Of a stretch of DNA of 36,018 nucleotides, positions 8,796 to 15,747 are shown in pieces. The number at the start of each line of letters is the position of its first letter. The stretch's first letter is position 1. Below the pieces are notes generated by a model, which saw only the letters and a program-made list of their open reading frames with translations, had not been told where the DNA came from and searched no databases. This DNA comes from a virus: positions 1-36,018 of the IMG/VR virus record IMGVR_UViG_3300045747_000409; one strand, 5' to 3'. The position numbers were made by a program, and so were the translations under genes.

Positions 8796-10411
8796 TGGCA
8801 GACTCTACACAAGCACCTGCTGACGCAGGGAAGCCGTCACCACAGCTGTTCATGTTCCTGAAGAAGCTGTTCCCAGGGGCATCTGATGAACAGATTCTTC
8901 AGGGTTACAAGCAATCGAACGGCGTGAAGCCAGAGCAAGAAGCATCGTTCATGAAGGACGGAGCTTCGATGGCTGCTACTCCAATTCCAAAGGATGCACC
9001 ACAGCAGGTCACGATCACTGGGAAGACACCGAATGATGGAGCCGCGATTGCTGCTCTACCGACGCTCCCACTGCAGAACAGCGGAACTGCTGCTCCGCTT
9101 CAGACGGCTGCTCCGACTGATCAGATGTTCGCTGGCTCTGGGCCAACTGCTCAGCTCCTCGGCGCACAAGATCCACGAATTCTTGCTCAGGCGCAAGCTC
9201 TCGCGAACCAACGGAACAACGTTGGGAACAACTGGACACAGTTCGGGAATGCAGCACAAGCTGCTGTCTCCGAAGGTCTCGGTGGGAACAAGGGCGCGAT
9301 GGCTGCGAACCAGAAGCACCAAGAAGAACTGAACTCGTCAGAAGCTACTCAGGCCGGTGCTCGTGCTGCTGGTGCTCGTGAAGCTCTGACATCCGCTGGC
9401 TCTGCTCTCACGACGAACACAAATGCGAATGCCACTGCGAACAAGCTTGCGATGGATAAGGCTGCATTCCTCCAAGACTATCAGACTAAGGGTCTCAGTC
9501 TCGAACAAGCTCAAACCGCTTGGGATTCGGTTGGACGGACCCAGTACGATCCTCACAGCACCTCATCCGTCATCAGCCAGCGAATGGCTGAGCAGATGAT
9601 GGGTCTGCCGAAGGGCTCGCTCGACGGTCACAGTGCTGCTCAGATTAACGCTGAAGTTCAGTCGTTCAAGCCGGCTACTGAGATTCAGAAGCAGTTCTAC
9701 GATCAGCTGATCGCGAAGATGAATGCTGACAGCAACCGGATGCTCGCTTCGGCGAATGCGGGTGCTACGAATCTCGGGACACGTCTCGTCAGTGCTGCTA
9801 CACAAGGTGGTACAGTCGTGCCACCAGGCATGAACCTCTCGGTTGGTGCTGGTCCTGCTTCGATCACTCCGTCACCAGCCGTGACTGGGACACAATCGGG
9901 TGCTGCTGATCAAGTTGTTGGTCTACGCAAGGGCGTGAACGCGTACGAGACCGGTGGTGTTGGTACTTCCACGAACACGGCAATGAGCTCGCTTCGTGCT
10001 GCTTCGCTGATCGACACCGGCATTCCAGGGAAGTACCTCTCGAAGATCGGCCCAGCACAAGCTGCTCAGCTTCGGACGACTCTGATTGGTCAGCAGATGG
10101 CTCAGAACCCAGGCATGAAGCCAGAAGAGGCAGCAGGGGCAGCGGACGCGCTTCTGAAGTCGAGCACACCTGGAACTCTGATGCAGCAGCTCGCAATCGG
10201 TCAAGCGAACTACCTCGCGAACAAGCAGGCACACTTGCCAGCTCAAGAGGCGTACCTTAAGGATCATGGCTCGCTTCAAGGGTTCACGCCGCCTGTCGTC
10301 GGGAAGTTCTGGAACCCGAAGACCGGTAAGGTCGTGATCAGCACTGAACCAGCGAAGGACGGTCCTGCTCTCGAGAAGTCCGGCTTCAAGCCGATCACAG
10401 GAGCACAGTAA
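8795..10411 (+). CDS. Probable DNA-ejection (internal virion) protein
   Basis: 538 residues, Ala/Gln/Gly-rich, predicted mostly helical with no signal peptide or enzymatic motif. It starts at ATG 8795, overlapping the preceding stop (TAATG), and ends overlapping the next start in the same way, so the three genes 7518-11490 form a tightly coupled set. An N-terminal segment (FLKKLFPGASDEQILQGYKQ) looks like a small CUE/UBA-type helical bundle, and a proline-rich linker follows. The position matches the second of three P22-type ejection proteins (gp20-like). No sequence homology was tested. Confidence 0.5.
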   Translation: MADSTQAPADAGKPSPQLFMFLKKLFPGASDEQILQGYKQSNGVKPEQEASFMKDGASMAATPIPKDAPQQVTITGKTPNDGAAIAALPTLPLQNSGTAAPLQTAAPTDQMFAGSGPTAQLLGAQDPRILAQAQALANQRNNVGNNWTQFGNAAQAAVSEGLGGNKGAMAANQKHQEELNSSEATQAGARAAGAREALTSAGSALTTNTNANATANKLAMDKAAFLQDYQTKGLSLEQAQTAWDSVGRTQYDPHSTSSVISQRMAEQMMGLPKGSLDGHSAAQINAEVQSFKPATEIQKQFYDQLIAKMNADSNRMLASANAGATNLGTRLVSAATQGGTVVPPGMNLSVGAGPASITPSPAVTGTQSGAADQVVGLRKGVNAYETGGVGTSTNTAMSSLRAASLIDTGIPGKYLSKIGPAQAAQLRTTLIGQQMAQNPGMKPEEAAGAADALLKSSTPGTLMQQLAIGQANYLANKQAHLPAQEAYLKDHGSLQGFTPPVVGKFWNPKTGKVVISTEPAKDGPALEKSGFKPITGAQ

Positions 10412-11490
10412 TGGCTATCCTCGACGAATCTGGCAAGGCCCTCACAGCGGCTGATCTCTCAGGTGTTCCGCAGAAGGTAGCACCTAGTGCTCCAGCTGCT
10501 GAGCCAGGGTGGTTCGAGCCAGGATCGAAGTCCGAAGCTGCTCTTCGTGGCGGGATCAATGGCGCGACTCTCGGTCTCGGGAAGTACATCGCTGCTCCGA
10601 TCAGCGCAGCAATCAACGGTGACGACAAGAAGTCGTACTGGCAGAACATCAAGGACTTCGTCGGTGGCGAACAAGGTGCCGATCAAGCCGCTCAAGAAGC
10701 GAATCCAGGAAGCTATCTCGCTGGGAACGTGATCGGTGCTCTGCCGTCAGCTGCTGTCGCTGGTGGCTCGGTGCTGAAGAATGCCGCGATGGGTGCTGTC
10801 TCCGGTGGTGCTACCTCTGGCACACCAGAAGGTGCGCTCCTCGGTGGAGTCGTTGGTGGTGCTGTTCCGGCACTGGGTAAGGGCGTCGCCGCGCTGAAGA
10901 ATGGCTCCGCATTCGATGCCCTCGGGAAGGTAGTCGGTGCTCCTGCCGCCGCAATTGACACAGTCGCTGGGCAAGTCGCGAATCTCTCGAAGTCGGGTGC
11001 CGCGAAGGGTGTTGTTCAAGGTGGGAAGATCGTCGGCACTGGAACTCGCCCAGGTCAGCTCGCGTCGGAAGTCGCTGAGAACGGCCTCGATGTGCTGAAG
11101 CAGCCGCAATGGGCTTCAATCAAGGATCTGATCTCGAAGCAGAACCCGAGCGGCCTGAAGACTGCCGTGATGGGTGGATACAAGGACGCCGGTGTGGGTG
11201 CGGCTATCGGCAGCACTGTAGCAGGCCCGATTGGTACAGGCATCGGCGGTGCAGTCGGTGCCATGGGCGGTGTGAAGAAAGCCCTCGTGGCTCGCGAAGT
11301 CCAGAAGGCACTCTCTCCAGCTGCGAAGGAAGGCACGAGCAAGATCAGTGCTGCCCTGAACTCACAAGGTGCTACGACCGGCAAGAATGCCGGCACGTTC
11401 AGCAGCATCATGGGATTCCTGAATCAGACGGATCCGGCGGCTCGTGCCGCAATGAACTCCGAGAACCCGCTGAACGACGGGACTGACTAA
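10411..11490 (+). CDS. Glycine-zipper ejection-like virion protein
   Basis: 359 residues, rich in Gly and Ala with long GxxxG-type stretches (GAVSGGATSG, LLGGVVGGAVPALG, AAIGSTVAGPIGTGIGG, GAVGAMGG) that could insert into or cross a membrane. Such Gly-zipper segments are common in phage proteins ejected with DNA to form a channel in the cell envelope. It is the last gene of the late plus-strand block, in the slot of P22 gp16, and overlaps the convergent membrane-protein gene by four bases. The N-terminal segment (WFEPGSKSEAALRGGINGAT) also recurs in phage virion proteins. Role inferred from composition and position. Confidence 0.55.
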   Translation: MAILDESGKALTAADLSGVPQKVAPSAPAAEPGWFEPGSKSEAALRGGINGATLGLGKYIAAPISAAINGDDKKSYWQNIKDFVGGEQGADQAAQEANPGSYLAGNVIGALPSAAVAGGSVLKNAAMGAVSGGATSGTPEGALLGGVVGGAVPALGKGVAALKNGSAFDALGKVVGAPAAAIDTVAGQVANLSKSGAAKGVVQGGKIVGTGTRPGQLASEVAENGLDVLKQPQWASIKDLISKQNPSGLKTAVMGGYKDAGVGAAIGSTVAGPIGTGIGGAVGAMGGVKKALVAREVQKALSPAAKEGTSKISAALNSQGATTGKNAGTFSSIMGFLNQTDPAARAAMNSENPLNDGTD

Positions 11491-11786
11491 CGCGCGTTCG
11501 GCACCGTGAGCTCTGCCCAGAAGATCAGGGCACCCAGAGCTACAAGGAACGGGCCAACGAAGCCGAAGATCATCAGGGCAGCGATCACCACCCAGACTCC
11601 AGCGACCCAAGCAAGAAGCTTCAGCCAGAACTTCCACGCTGTCATGGCAAGGTACATGAACTTAGCGGTCTGGGCAAGTCCGCCTGGGATGGCGAGCGCG
11701 AAGCTCTTCAGCTCATGACGAGCTCGGACCAGGATGTACAGAACGCAGCAAGCGATCATCCCGAGGATGACCCAGATCGGAGTCAT
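11487..11786 (-). CDS. Small membrane protein, possible holin or envelope protein
   Basis: 99 residues from ATG 11786. That start overlaps the stop of the tiny upstream gene as ATGA and has GAAGGA just before it; a GTG at 11825 would be a longer alternative. A first transmembrane helix (IWVILGMIACCVLYILV) is followed by a basic stretch, then two more hydrophobic stretches (LLAWVAGVWVVIAALMIFGF and VGPFLVALGALIFW). No catalytic motif. It is the last gene of the minus-strand early cluster and converges on the ejection genes with a four-base overlap. It could be a holin, but superinfection exclusion or membrane modification are equally possible. Confidence 0.65.
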   Translation of the reverse strand: MTPIWVILGMIACCVLYILVRARHELKSFALAIPGGLAQTAKFMYLAMTAWKFWLKLLAWVAGVWVVIAALMIFGFVGPFLVALGALIFWAELTVPNAR

Positions 11787-11911
11787 TGCCATTCCTTCGT
11801 AGGTGCCGGGCGGCTTGCGAGCCACTGGCGTTGTTGTACGTGACGAACGGCTTGTGGGTACTCTAGGCCGAGTTCGCCCATGACTCGTTGTACTTGCTGT
11901 TCGAAGCTCAT
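11783..11911 (-). CDS. 42-residue protein, unknown function
   Basis: Encodes MSFEQQVQRVMGELGLEYPQ and continues through VQQRQWLASRPAPTKEWQ. Both ends are ATGA overlaps: its ATG (11909-11911) overlaps the stop of the 132-residue gene, and its TGA overlaps the start of the membrane protein. This double coupling and a charged amphipathic helix argue that it is real despite its size. Short proteins of this VxRVMxELGLxYxQA type are familiar in phage early regions, but I cannot assign a function. Confidence 0.6.
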   Translation of the reverse strand: MSFEQQVQRVMGELGLEYPQAVRHVQQRQWLASRPAPTKEWQ

Positions 11912-12306
11912 GCTGCTTCCAGTGCGTTCATCTTCGCAGTGTACGCGACTTGATCGGTGATGATCGGGCTGAAGTTCATCCGGATGAACGAGAGCTGATT
12001 CATTGCCGCTTCACGCTGCGCCTTGGTGCCAGGAGGAATCCCGTCCAGCACACCTGACAAGTACGACAACTGCATCGACGTGTACCACGGGTAAACCTCA
12101 CCGTAGTTCCGCAGTGTGTCGCCGTACCGATCGGCTGAGATCACCAGAGCCGCTGAGTAACAGTCGAATTCGCCGAGAGCACGTTCGCACAGCTTCAGTT
12201 CGCGGTGGAACTTCACACCGCCGTGGCACTTGCCTGGCTCGTCAAGGGTGCTCAGGGCACCGTTCACTTCACGGATGAACATGCGGAGCTTGGAAGAGAT
12301 GTACAT
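11908..12306 (-). CDS. Early-region protein of unknown function
   Basis: 132 residues beginning MYISSKLRMFIREVNGAL, probably a helical cytoplasmic protein with a few Cys (KCHGG, KLCERAL). The start codon lies in a leader block that is nearly identical to the one before the gene at 12749, and both proteins begin Met-Tyr-Ile because the duplicated block includes the first codons. First gene of a three-gene coupled unit ending at 11487. No family recognised. Confidence 0.65.
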   Translation of the reverse strand: MYISSKLRMFIREVNGALSTLDEPGKCHGGVKFHRELKLCERALGEFDCYSAALVISADRYGDTLRNYGEVYPWYTSMQLSYLSGVLDGIPPGTKAQREAAMNQLSFIRMNFSPIITDQVAYTAKMNALEAA

Positions 12307-12345
12307 GGCTTGGAGTCCTGTTGTTGATTCGATGATGCTATCTTA
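12298..12345 (-). promoter_or_regulatory. Duplicated early leader and promoter, copy 1
   Basis: A 38-base leader at 12298-12335 matches 12741-12778 at 36 of 38 positions and includes the start codon of each gene. On the minus strand a -10-like TAAGAT (12340-12345) lies four bases upstream of the block, at the same distance as TAGAAT in copy 2. A shared word, GGTTGTTACACG on the minus strand, lies about 31 bases further upstream. The ribosome site inside the leader is weak (AGGA). Confidence 0.55.
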
Positions 12346-12346
12346 T

Positions 12347-12380
12347 CACGCCTGTGGGAGGCGGATACCCCGCAGGCGTG
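12347..12380. terminator. GC-rich hairpin between two minus-strand genes
   Basis: CACGCCTG (12347-12354) pairs exactly with CAGGCGTG (12373-12380), and an inner GGG/CCC can extend the stem. There is no T-tract on either side, so it may end the upstream minus-strand transcript factor-dependently, or act as an operator; it sits between the -10 candidate and the shared upstream word of the downstream gene. Confidence 0.4.
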
Positions 12381-12392
12381 TAACAACCGAGG

Positions 12393-12749
12393 TCAGTTGT
12401 AACGAGAGATGATCTTCTCGAGGTTCTTCAGGCCGGGATGGGCGGCGAATGCTTCCGGGATCTCTTCGTAATAATCGCGCTTCGGCATGTGCGAGCTGAA
12501 GTCATCACCCTGCCCGTTCACGATCTGGACACAGAGTTCGGCAATCTTGTACGCATCGCCGTTCGGTTCGTAAGGTCCATTCCCGAGCTTCATGGGTTCG
12601 TCGAAGATCACCTTGCCACGGACCGTGACCACGATGTTCCGGCTTCCGGTCTCGAGCACGACTGGGATGTTCCCGCTGAGGACCATGGAGACACGGCCAC
12701 GGCCGTAATAGTCGAACTCAGAGGTGCGGAGAACTTTAAAGATGTACAT
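12393..12749 (-). CDS. Early-region protein of unknown function
   Basis: 118 residues beginning MYIFKVLRTSEFDYYGRG. The N-terminal half is beta-rich (VSMVLSGNIPVVLE, NIVVTVRGKVIF) and the C-terminal half helical with charged ends. It is preceded by copy 2 of the duplicated leader and by a divergent control region of 216 bases shared with the plus-strand coiled-coil gene. No enzyme motif and no membrane segment. Not recognised. Confidence 0.65.
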   Translation of the reverse strand: MYIFKVLRTSEFDYYGRGRVSMVLSGNIPVVLETGSRNIVVTVRGKVIFDEPMKLGNGPYEPNGDAYKIAELCVQIVNGQGDDFSSHMPKRDYYEEIPEAFAAHPGLKNLEKIISRYN

Positions 12750-12788
12750 GGCTTGGAGTCCAGTTGTTGATCCGATGAGTACATTCTA
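12741..12788 (-). promoter_or_regulatory. Duplicated early leader and promoter, copy 2
   Basis: Second copy of the 38-base leader (12741-12778), with TAGAAT at 12783-12788 on the minus strand as a -10 candidate. No good -35 box stands 17 bases upstream; the conserved GGTTGTTACACG lies at 12819-12830, about 30 bases upstream of the -10, where an activator or repressor might bind. Confidence 0.5.
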
Positions 12789-12810
12789 TCCTGAACCGGT
12801 GTGCCCAGGT

Positions 12811-12860
12811 GTTACGAACGTGTAACAACCCGAACCCAGATGTAACCGCCGTTGTGTTAC
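12811..12860. promoter_or_regulatory. Cluster of GTTAC/GTAAC dyads in divergent control region
   Basis: GTTAC 12811-12815 and GTAAC 12822-12826 form one inverted pair; GTAAC 12842-12846 and GTTAC 12856-12860 form a second, oppositely oriented pair. Another GTAAC lies at 12379-12383 near leader copy 1. The cluster lies between divergent genes 12749 (minus) and 12966 (plus), so it is a plausible operator set. No cognate regulator was identified. Confidence 0.4.
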
Positions 12861-12901
12861 CTACTGCACAGACGAGGCACTTCCGCCGGAGATCTGTTCC
12901 G

Positions 12902-12910
12902 TCTAAATAC
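12902..12910 (+). promoter_or_regulatory. TAAATA-type late promoter candidate
   Basis: TCTAAATAC, 55 bases before the ATG of the isolated plus-strand gene at 12966. The leader that follows holds a CCGG-CCGG mini hairpin and the ribosome site AGGAG. Confidence 0.5.
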
Positions 12911-12965
12911 GCTGCCGGCGAACTGACCGGTAGGATCCCACAAGAACAAGAATAGGAGCCACATC

Positions 12966-13610
12966 ATGGCAGACATCGTTACCGGCACCGTTACGGGCCA
13001 AGTCGACGTATCCGGTCTCGTCCGAGACCACGCGGACATTCGTCGCGAACAAGAGGCAATCGGCAGCAACATCCGTCGGGAGACGGCGAAGGAAGCGTCG
13101 GATCTCACCGACGTCGTGAAGACATCAGCATGGGCGAACAGTGACCGCACTGGCACCGAAGCTGATCGTGTCACGAACCAAGCAAGTCAGTACTTCATCG
13201 CTGGTCAGCAGTACGCATTCACGAACGCCACTGAACTGGCTGCGCTGAAGTCATCGACCGATCTGAACTTCCAGGCTACACAGCAAGCTATTCAGCTCGC
13301 CGCTGAGAAGAATGCCGCAGCTACTGCGCTCGCCGCAGCAGCAACGCAGCTTCTGGTTGTACAGGAGAGCGTGAAGGGCCGCGAGATGCAAGAGCGGAAC
13401 GTGATCGACGACCTTCGTCACAAGCTGGACCATGAATTCCGTCGTGCCCATGGGTACGAGACCGGGTTCTACAACCAGCAGAACGCATCGGTTCAGTCGG
13501 CAATCAATGCGCTGAACTCCCAGGTCAGTGAAACCCGTCAGGGCGTGATCAACATGGGCACGATGAGTGGTTCGGCAGGTACACAAACCAGCACGAACAA
13601 CAAGTTCTAA
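12966..13610 (+). CDS. Isolated coiled-coil protein, probable late virion-associated protein
   Basis: 214 residues with no Cys and a single Trp. Residues 20-160 are predicted helical with heptad-like Ala/Leu/Gln spacing (ATQQAIQLAAEKNAAATALA, RNVIDDLRHKLDHEFRR); the C-terminus is a flexible Gly/Ser/Thr/Asn tail. It is the only plus-strand gene inside the minus-strand block and has its own TAAATA-type promoter and an AGGAG ribosome site, features shared with capsid genes. This suggests abundant late expression, perhaps as a capsid-associated or scaffolding-like protein. Immediately downstream lies the structured noncoding stretch. No family recognised. Confidence 0.75.
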   Translation: MADIVTGTVTGQVDVSGLVRDHADIRREQEAIGSNIRRETAKEASDLTDVVKTSAWANSDRTGTEADRVTNQASQYFIAGQQYAFTNATELAALKSSTDLNFQATQQAIQLAAEKNAAATALAAAATQLLVVQESVKGREMQERNVIDDLRHKLDHEFRRAHGYETGFYNQQNASVQSAINALNSQVSETRQGVINMGTMSGSAGTQTSTNNKF

Positions 13611-13980
13611 GCAGTAAAGAGCTCAAGAGCGGACACGAGAAGCCGCACTTAGTAGTTCTTCTGGGTCGTACGGGTAGCTGTACGACCCTTTAGGGCATTC
13701 GAATGACCGGCGGTGGTAGTGTTCGAGACCGGTCGACAGAAGGTTCCACCCTTGCGCCGAGGAAACCACACGTCAGGCAATCACTGCGTCTGTGGGACCT
13801 GACGTGCTGATAGCACCTTCTGCTGGCCCTAATGACCACTCATCCCACAGACTAAATTCGAGGGAGACTCGACCCTTCGATTGCTAACAGTACTATCTGC
13901 CTGGCCCACTGGTTAGAGTGTAAGAAGAAGTAGTCTGGTTCGCGGATGCCCTCTAGGCACCTTCGAGTCTCCAGATGTAC
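13611..13980. ncRNA. Highly structured noncoding region with nested helices and an H-type pseudoknot
   Basis: This 370-base gap between convergent genes has no supported reading frame but many exact complementary segments. They are: 13663-13671/13680-13688 (9 bp hairpin); 13690-13696/13826-13832 (7 bp); 13705-13710/13729-13734 (6 bp); 13737-13744/13815-13822 (8 bp); 13769-13777/13798-13806 (9 bp); and 13788-13797/13843-13852 (10 bp), which crosses the last three enclosing helices. Further pairs are 13884-13891/13908-13916 (8 bp with one bulged G) and 13863-13872/13963-13972 (10 bp). Crossing stems 13769-13806 and 13788-13852 abut directly (13797/13798), as in a coaxially stacked H-type pseudoknot. 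An alternative 7-bp pair, 13848-13854/13931-13937, competes with the pseudoknot. The strand is not determined by the pairs; I recognise no known RNA family. Confidence 0.6.
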
Positions 13981-14586
13981 TTATCGGCAGCCGGCTTCCA
14001 GCAATGCGCGGGAGATCAGGACGCCAGGGGCGACCTGAACGTACTCCGGCTTCGGCACCCAGAATGAGACGACTTGCCCGTTCAGGATCCGACCAACATC
14101 CACCATGCCATTGTTCTCATTCAGCAGTGGTCCAGTCGGTTCAGGCGATGACACTGAAGCCGGCGAGTTCAACTTCACAGCCGATGGGGCTGGTCCGTCG
14201 TTGAACAGGTGCTCACAGATCGCTTGGAACTGCTCGTCGGCGTGATTCGCAGCACCACTGTCGAACCGAGCAAGCTCGTCCCTGTACAGCTTCGCCGAGA
14301 GGTCACGAGCAATCCGCTCATCAGCCAGACGAGCCACTGCACAGACTTCGTAGTTGTTCCCCGTGTCCTTGCCACAATCGATGAACCGGTTCAGAATCGC
14401 GTAGAACCCCGGCTCCTTCATGTTCAGACCGAACTCAGCAGCCACATCGTAGTACTGCTTCCCAGTCGGGAACATGTTCGCATTCCGGTCATTCACGAAC
14501 ACGTGAGAGCCGGTGCTGAACTGCTGAAGAACGGAGATTCGAACCTGGTTCTTGCGGTACAGGTCGGTGTTCGATGGCTTGCTCAT
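13981..14586 (-). CDS. Early-region protein of unknown function
   Basis: 201 residues. The N-terminal part (DLYRKNQVRISVLQQF, NMFPTGKQYYDVAAEFGL) is mixed helix/strand with an internal Cys pair region (FIDCGKDTGNNYEVCAVARLADE). A Pro/Ser/Asn-rich linker near residue 140 leads to a short C-terminal beta segment (VVSFWVPKPEYVQVAPGVL). The ATG overlaps the stop of the 64-residue gene (ATGA), so it is the last gene of the unit 15205-13981, and its 3' end faces the structured noncoding stretch. No homology recognised. Confidence 0.65.
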   Translation of the reverse strand: MSKPSNTDLYRKNQVRISVLQQFSTGSHVFVNDRNANMFPTGKQYYDVAAEFGLNMKEPGFYAILNRFIDCGKDTGNNYEVCAVARLADERIARDLSAKLYRDELARFDSGAANHADEQFQAICEHLFNDGPAPSAVKLNSPASVSSPEPTGPLLNENNGMVDVGRILNGQVVSFWVPKPEYVQVAPGVLISRALLEAGCR

Positions 14587-14777
14587 GACTTCATTCCTTC
14601 ACGGATGGCGTTGTTCTGTGCGATGTACTGCAGGAGGTCAGAGTTCAGCGCGACGAGGAACGTGAGGACATCGTCCTCGTTGAACTTCCCAGCACGAATC
14701 TGATGTTCACAATGGTTCGTTCTGACCTGAATCATTGTGGCGAGACGGATATCGAGGTCCAGTGGTTCGACGATCAT
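14583..14777 (-). CDS. Small early-region protein
   Basis: 64 residues (MIVEPLDLDIRLATMIQVRT...), predicted helical with a central Cys-His (NHCEHQIRAGKF). Both ends are ATGA overlaps with neighbouring genes, which makes it a convincing member of the minus-strand unit. It is possibly a small DNA- or protein-binding helper; nothing more can be said from sequence. Confidence 0.6.
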   Translation of the reverse strand: MIVEPLDLDIRLATMIQVRTNHCEHQIRAGKFNEDDVLTFLVALNSDLLQYIAQNNAIREGMKS

Positions 14778-15205
14778 GATGCATCCTTCAGCAGGGCTTC
14801 TTGTTCATCTTGTAGGATCTTCTCTTCGAGCTCAGCACGAGCCAGGAATTCCTGAACTTCAGGCGGGATGTACAAGTCCTGGTGTGATCTCAAGATGTAC
14901 GTCAGCAGGTTGTACCAGCCCTGATCTCCGGTGAATGCTTCGCGTAGGAGCATGCGACACCAGAACAGGTGCGCTGAGTCAGGTGTGTGAATATCCCAGA
15001 ACCTCGACTGAGCTTCCTTCGGCATCGCTTCGACGACCTTCAGCATCACATGAACTTGCTGTTCCTCGAGTTGTTCCTTCTGAAGGCGAAGAGCTGCATC
15101 ACTCATCTTCTTGATCGTGACCTCGCTGTGCTTCTTGCCCTTCGCTGCTTCGGCGATCTTCGCCTTGTGCTCTGCTGAGAGCTTCTTACCCTTGATTGCT
15201 GCCAT
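14774..15205 (-). CDS. NUMOD3-type DNA-binding motif protein lacking a nuclease domain
   Basis: 143 residues from ATG 15205, chosen because GGAGAACAAC directly precedes it, the same leader as in the gene starting at 15675; a longer start at 15268 would run into that gene. Residues 4-37 (KGKKLSAEHKAKIAEAAKGK, then KHSEVTIKKMSDAA) match NUMOD3 repeats, short basic DNA-contact modules normally attached to homing endonucleases. The remainder is helical (LKVVEAMPKEAQSRFWDI, PPEVQEFLARAELEEKIL) with no GIY-YIG or HNH residues. It may be a domesticated DNA-binding protein, such as a transcription or replication factor, or a relic of a homing enzyme. Confidence 0.7.
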   Translation of the reverse strand: MAAIKGKKLSAEHKAKIAEAAKGKKHSEVTIKKMSDAALRLQKEQLEEQQVHVMLKVVEAMPKEAQSRFWDIHTPDSAHLFWCRMLLREAFTGDQGWYNLLTYILRSHQDLYIPPEVQEFLARAELEEKILQDEQEALLKDAS

Positions 15206-15225
15206 GTTGTTCTCCAGTTCTAAGT

Positions 15226-15675
15226 TCAGGCGGTGATGAGGAGTTCCGGATGGTTCCGACGGAACCATCCGTCGAATGCGCTCGCCGAGAGATTGAATTG
15301 CTTCGAGACTCGGCCAGCTACAATCCGACCCCTATCGTTCCGGCAGAGGAACTTATCGGCGAGGACTTGCTCCATGGCGAATGCGAAGTCAGCGCGGTCA
15401 GTCGAGCCACGTGAACCCCAGGGCCTCCGTGTCCGTGTCTGAGGCTGTGTCTGAGCCGGAGCTTGAATCTTCTTCCCGCTGAGCTTCTCGGTCAGGCGGT
15501 TCCGATCGAACACCGCCTTGTTCAGTGCGGCCTGGCACTGAGTCACGAGGTCGTTCAGCTCGGCCAATTGCTGAAGCTCAGCGGCTCGTGATGTGGCAGC
15601 ACGTTCAGTTCGAACTGCTTCCAGTTCTGCGAGCAGGGCTGCTTCGCGGGCTTCGAGGGTGGTCTGTTCTGTCAT
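15226..15675 (-). CDS. Coiled-coil protein with conserved-looking C-terminal domain
   Basis: 149 residues. Residues 1-75 are a coiled coil (EAREAALLAELEAVRTERAA, ELNDLVTQCQAALNKAV); a basic Gln/Pro linker follows, and the C-terminus (FAMEQVLADKFLCRNDRGRI, SASAFDGWFRRNHPEL) could be a small DNA-binding fold of the helix-turn-helix type. The leader has a TAAATAC motif 47 bases upstream and the ribosome site GGAGAACAAC before the ATG. It might be a regulator, since it has its own promoter-like element inside the minus-strand block; this is inference. Confidence 0.65.
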   Translation of the reverse strand: MTEQTTLEAREAALLAELEAVRTERAATSRAAELQQLAELNDLVTQCQAALNKAVFDRNRLTEKLSGKKIQAPAQTQPQTRTRRPWGSRGSTDRADFAFAMEQVLADKFLCRNDRGRIVAGRVSKQFNLSASAFDGWFRRNHPELLITA

Positions 15676-15721
15676 GTTGTTCTCCAGTTGTTGTGTCGAC
15701 AGAGTAATAGTAACTCAGTCA

Positions 15722-15730
15722 GTATTTATC
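15722..15730 (-). promoter_or_regulatory. TAAATA-type promoter candidate on the minus strand
   Basis: Minus-strand reading GATAAATAC, upstream of the gene starting at 15675. It is the only minus-strand example of the motif that precedes the plus-strand structural genes, and it separates the replication pair (17252-15748) from the rest of the minus-strand genes. Confidence 0.45.
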
Positions 15731-15747
15731 GCACACGAGATTTAGGT

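Noticed and set aside
13720-13767. RNase P or tmRNA-like words (ACAGAA, GAGGAAA, GTTCGA)
   Set aside because: The RNase P words are in the wrong order, and no acceptor stem, tag frame or T-loop context was found.
13731-13972. Group I intron core in the noncoding stretch (R-like ACAGACTAAA, S-like GTAGTCTGG, P8-like hairpin, possible P3 at 13731-13736/13869-13874)
   Set aside because: The P7-like pair competes with a longer pseudoknot helix, the J8/7 spacing is too long, and there is no split gene whose parts would be joined. Kept only as an alternative fold.
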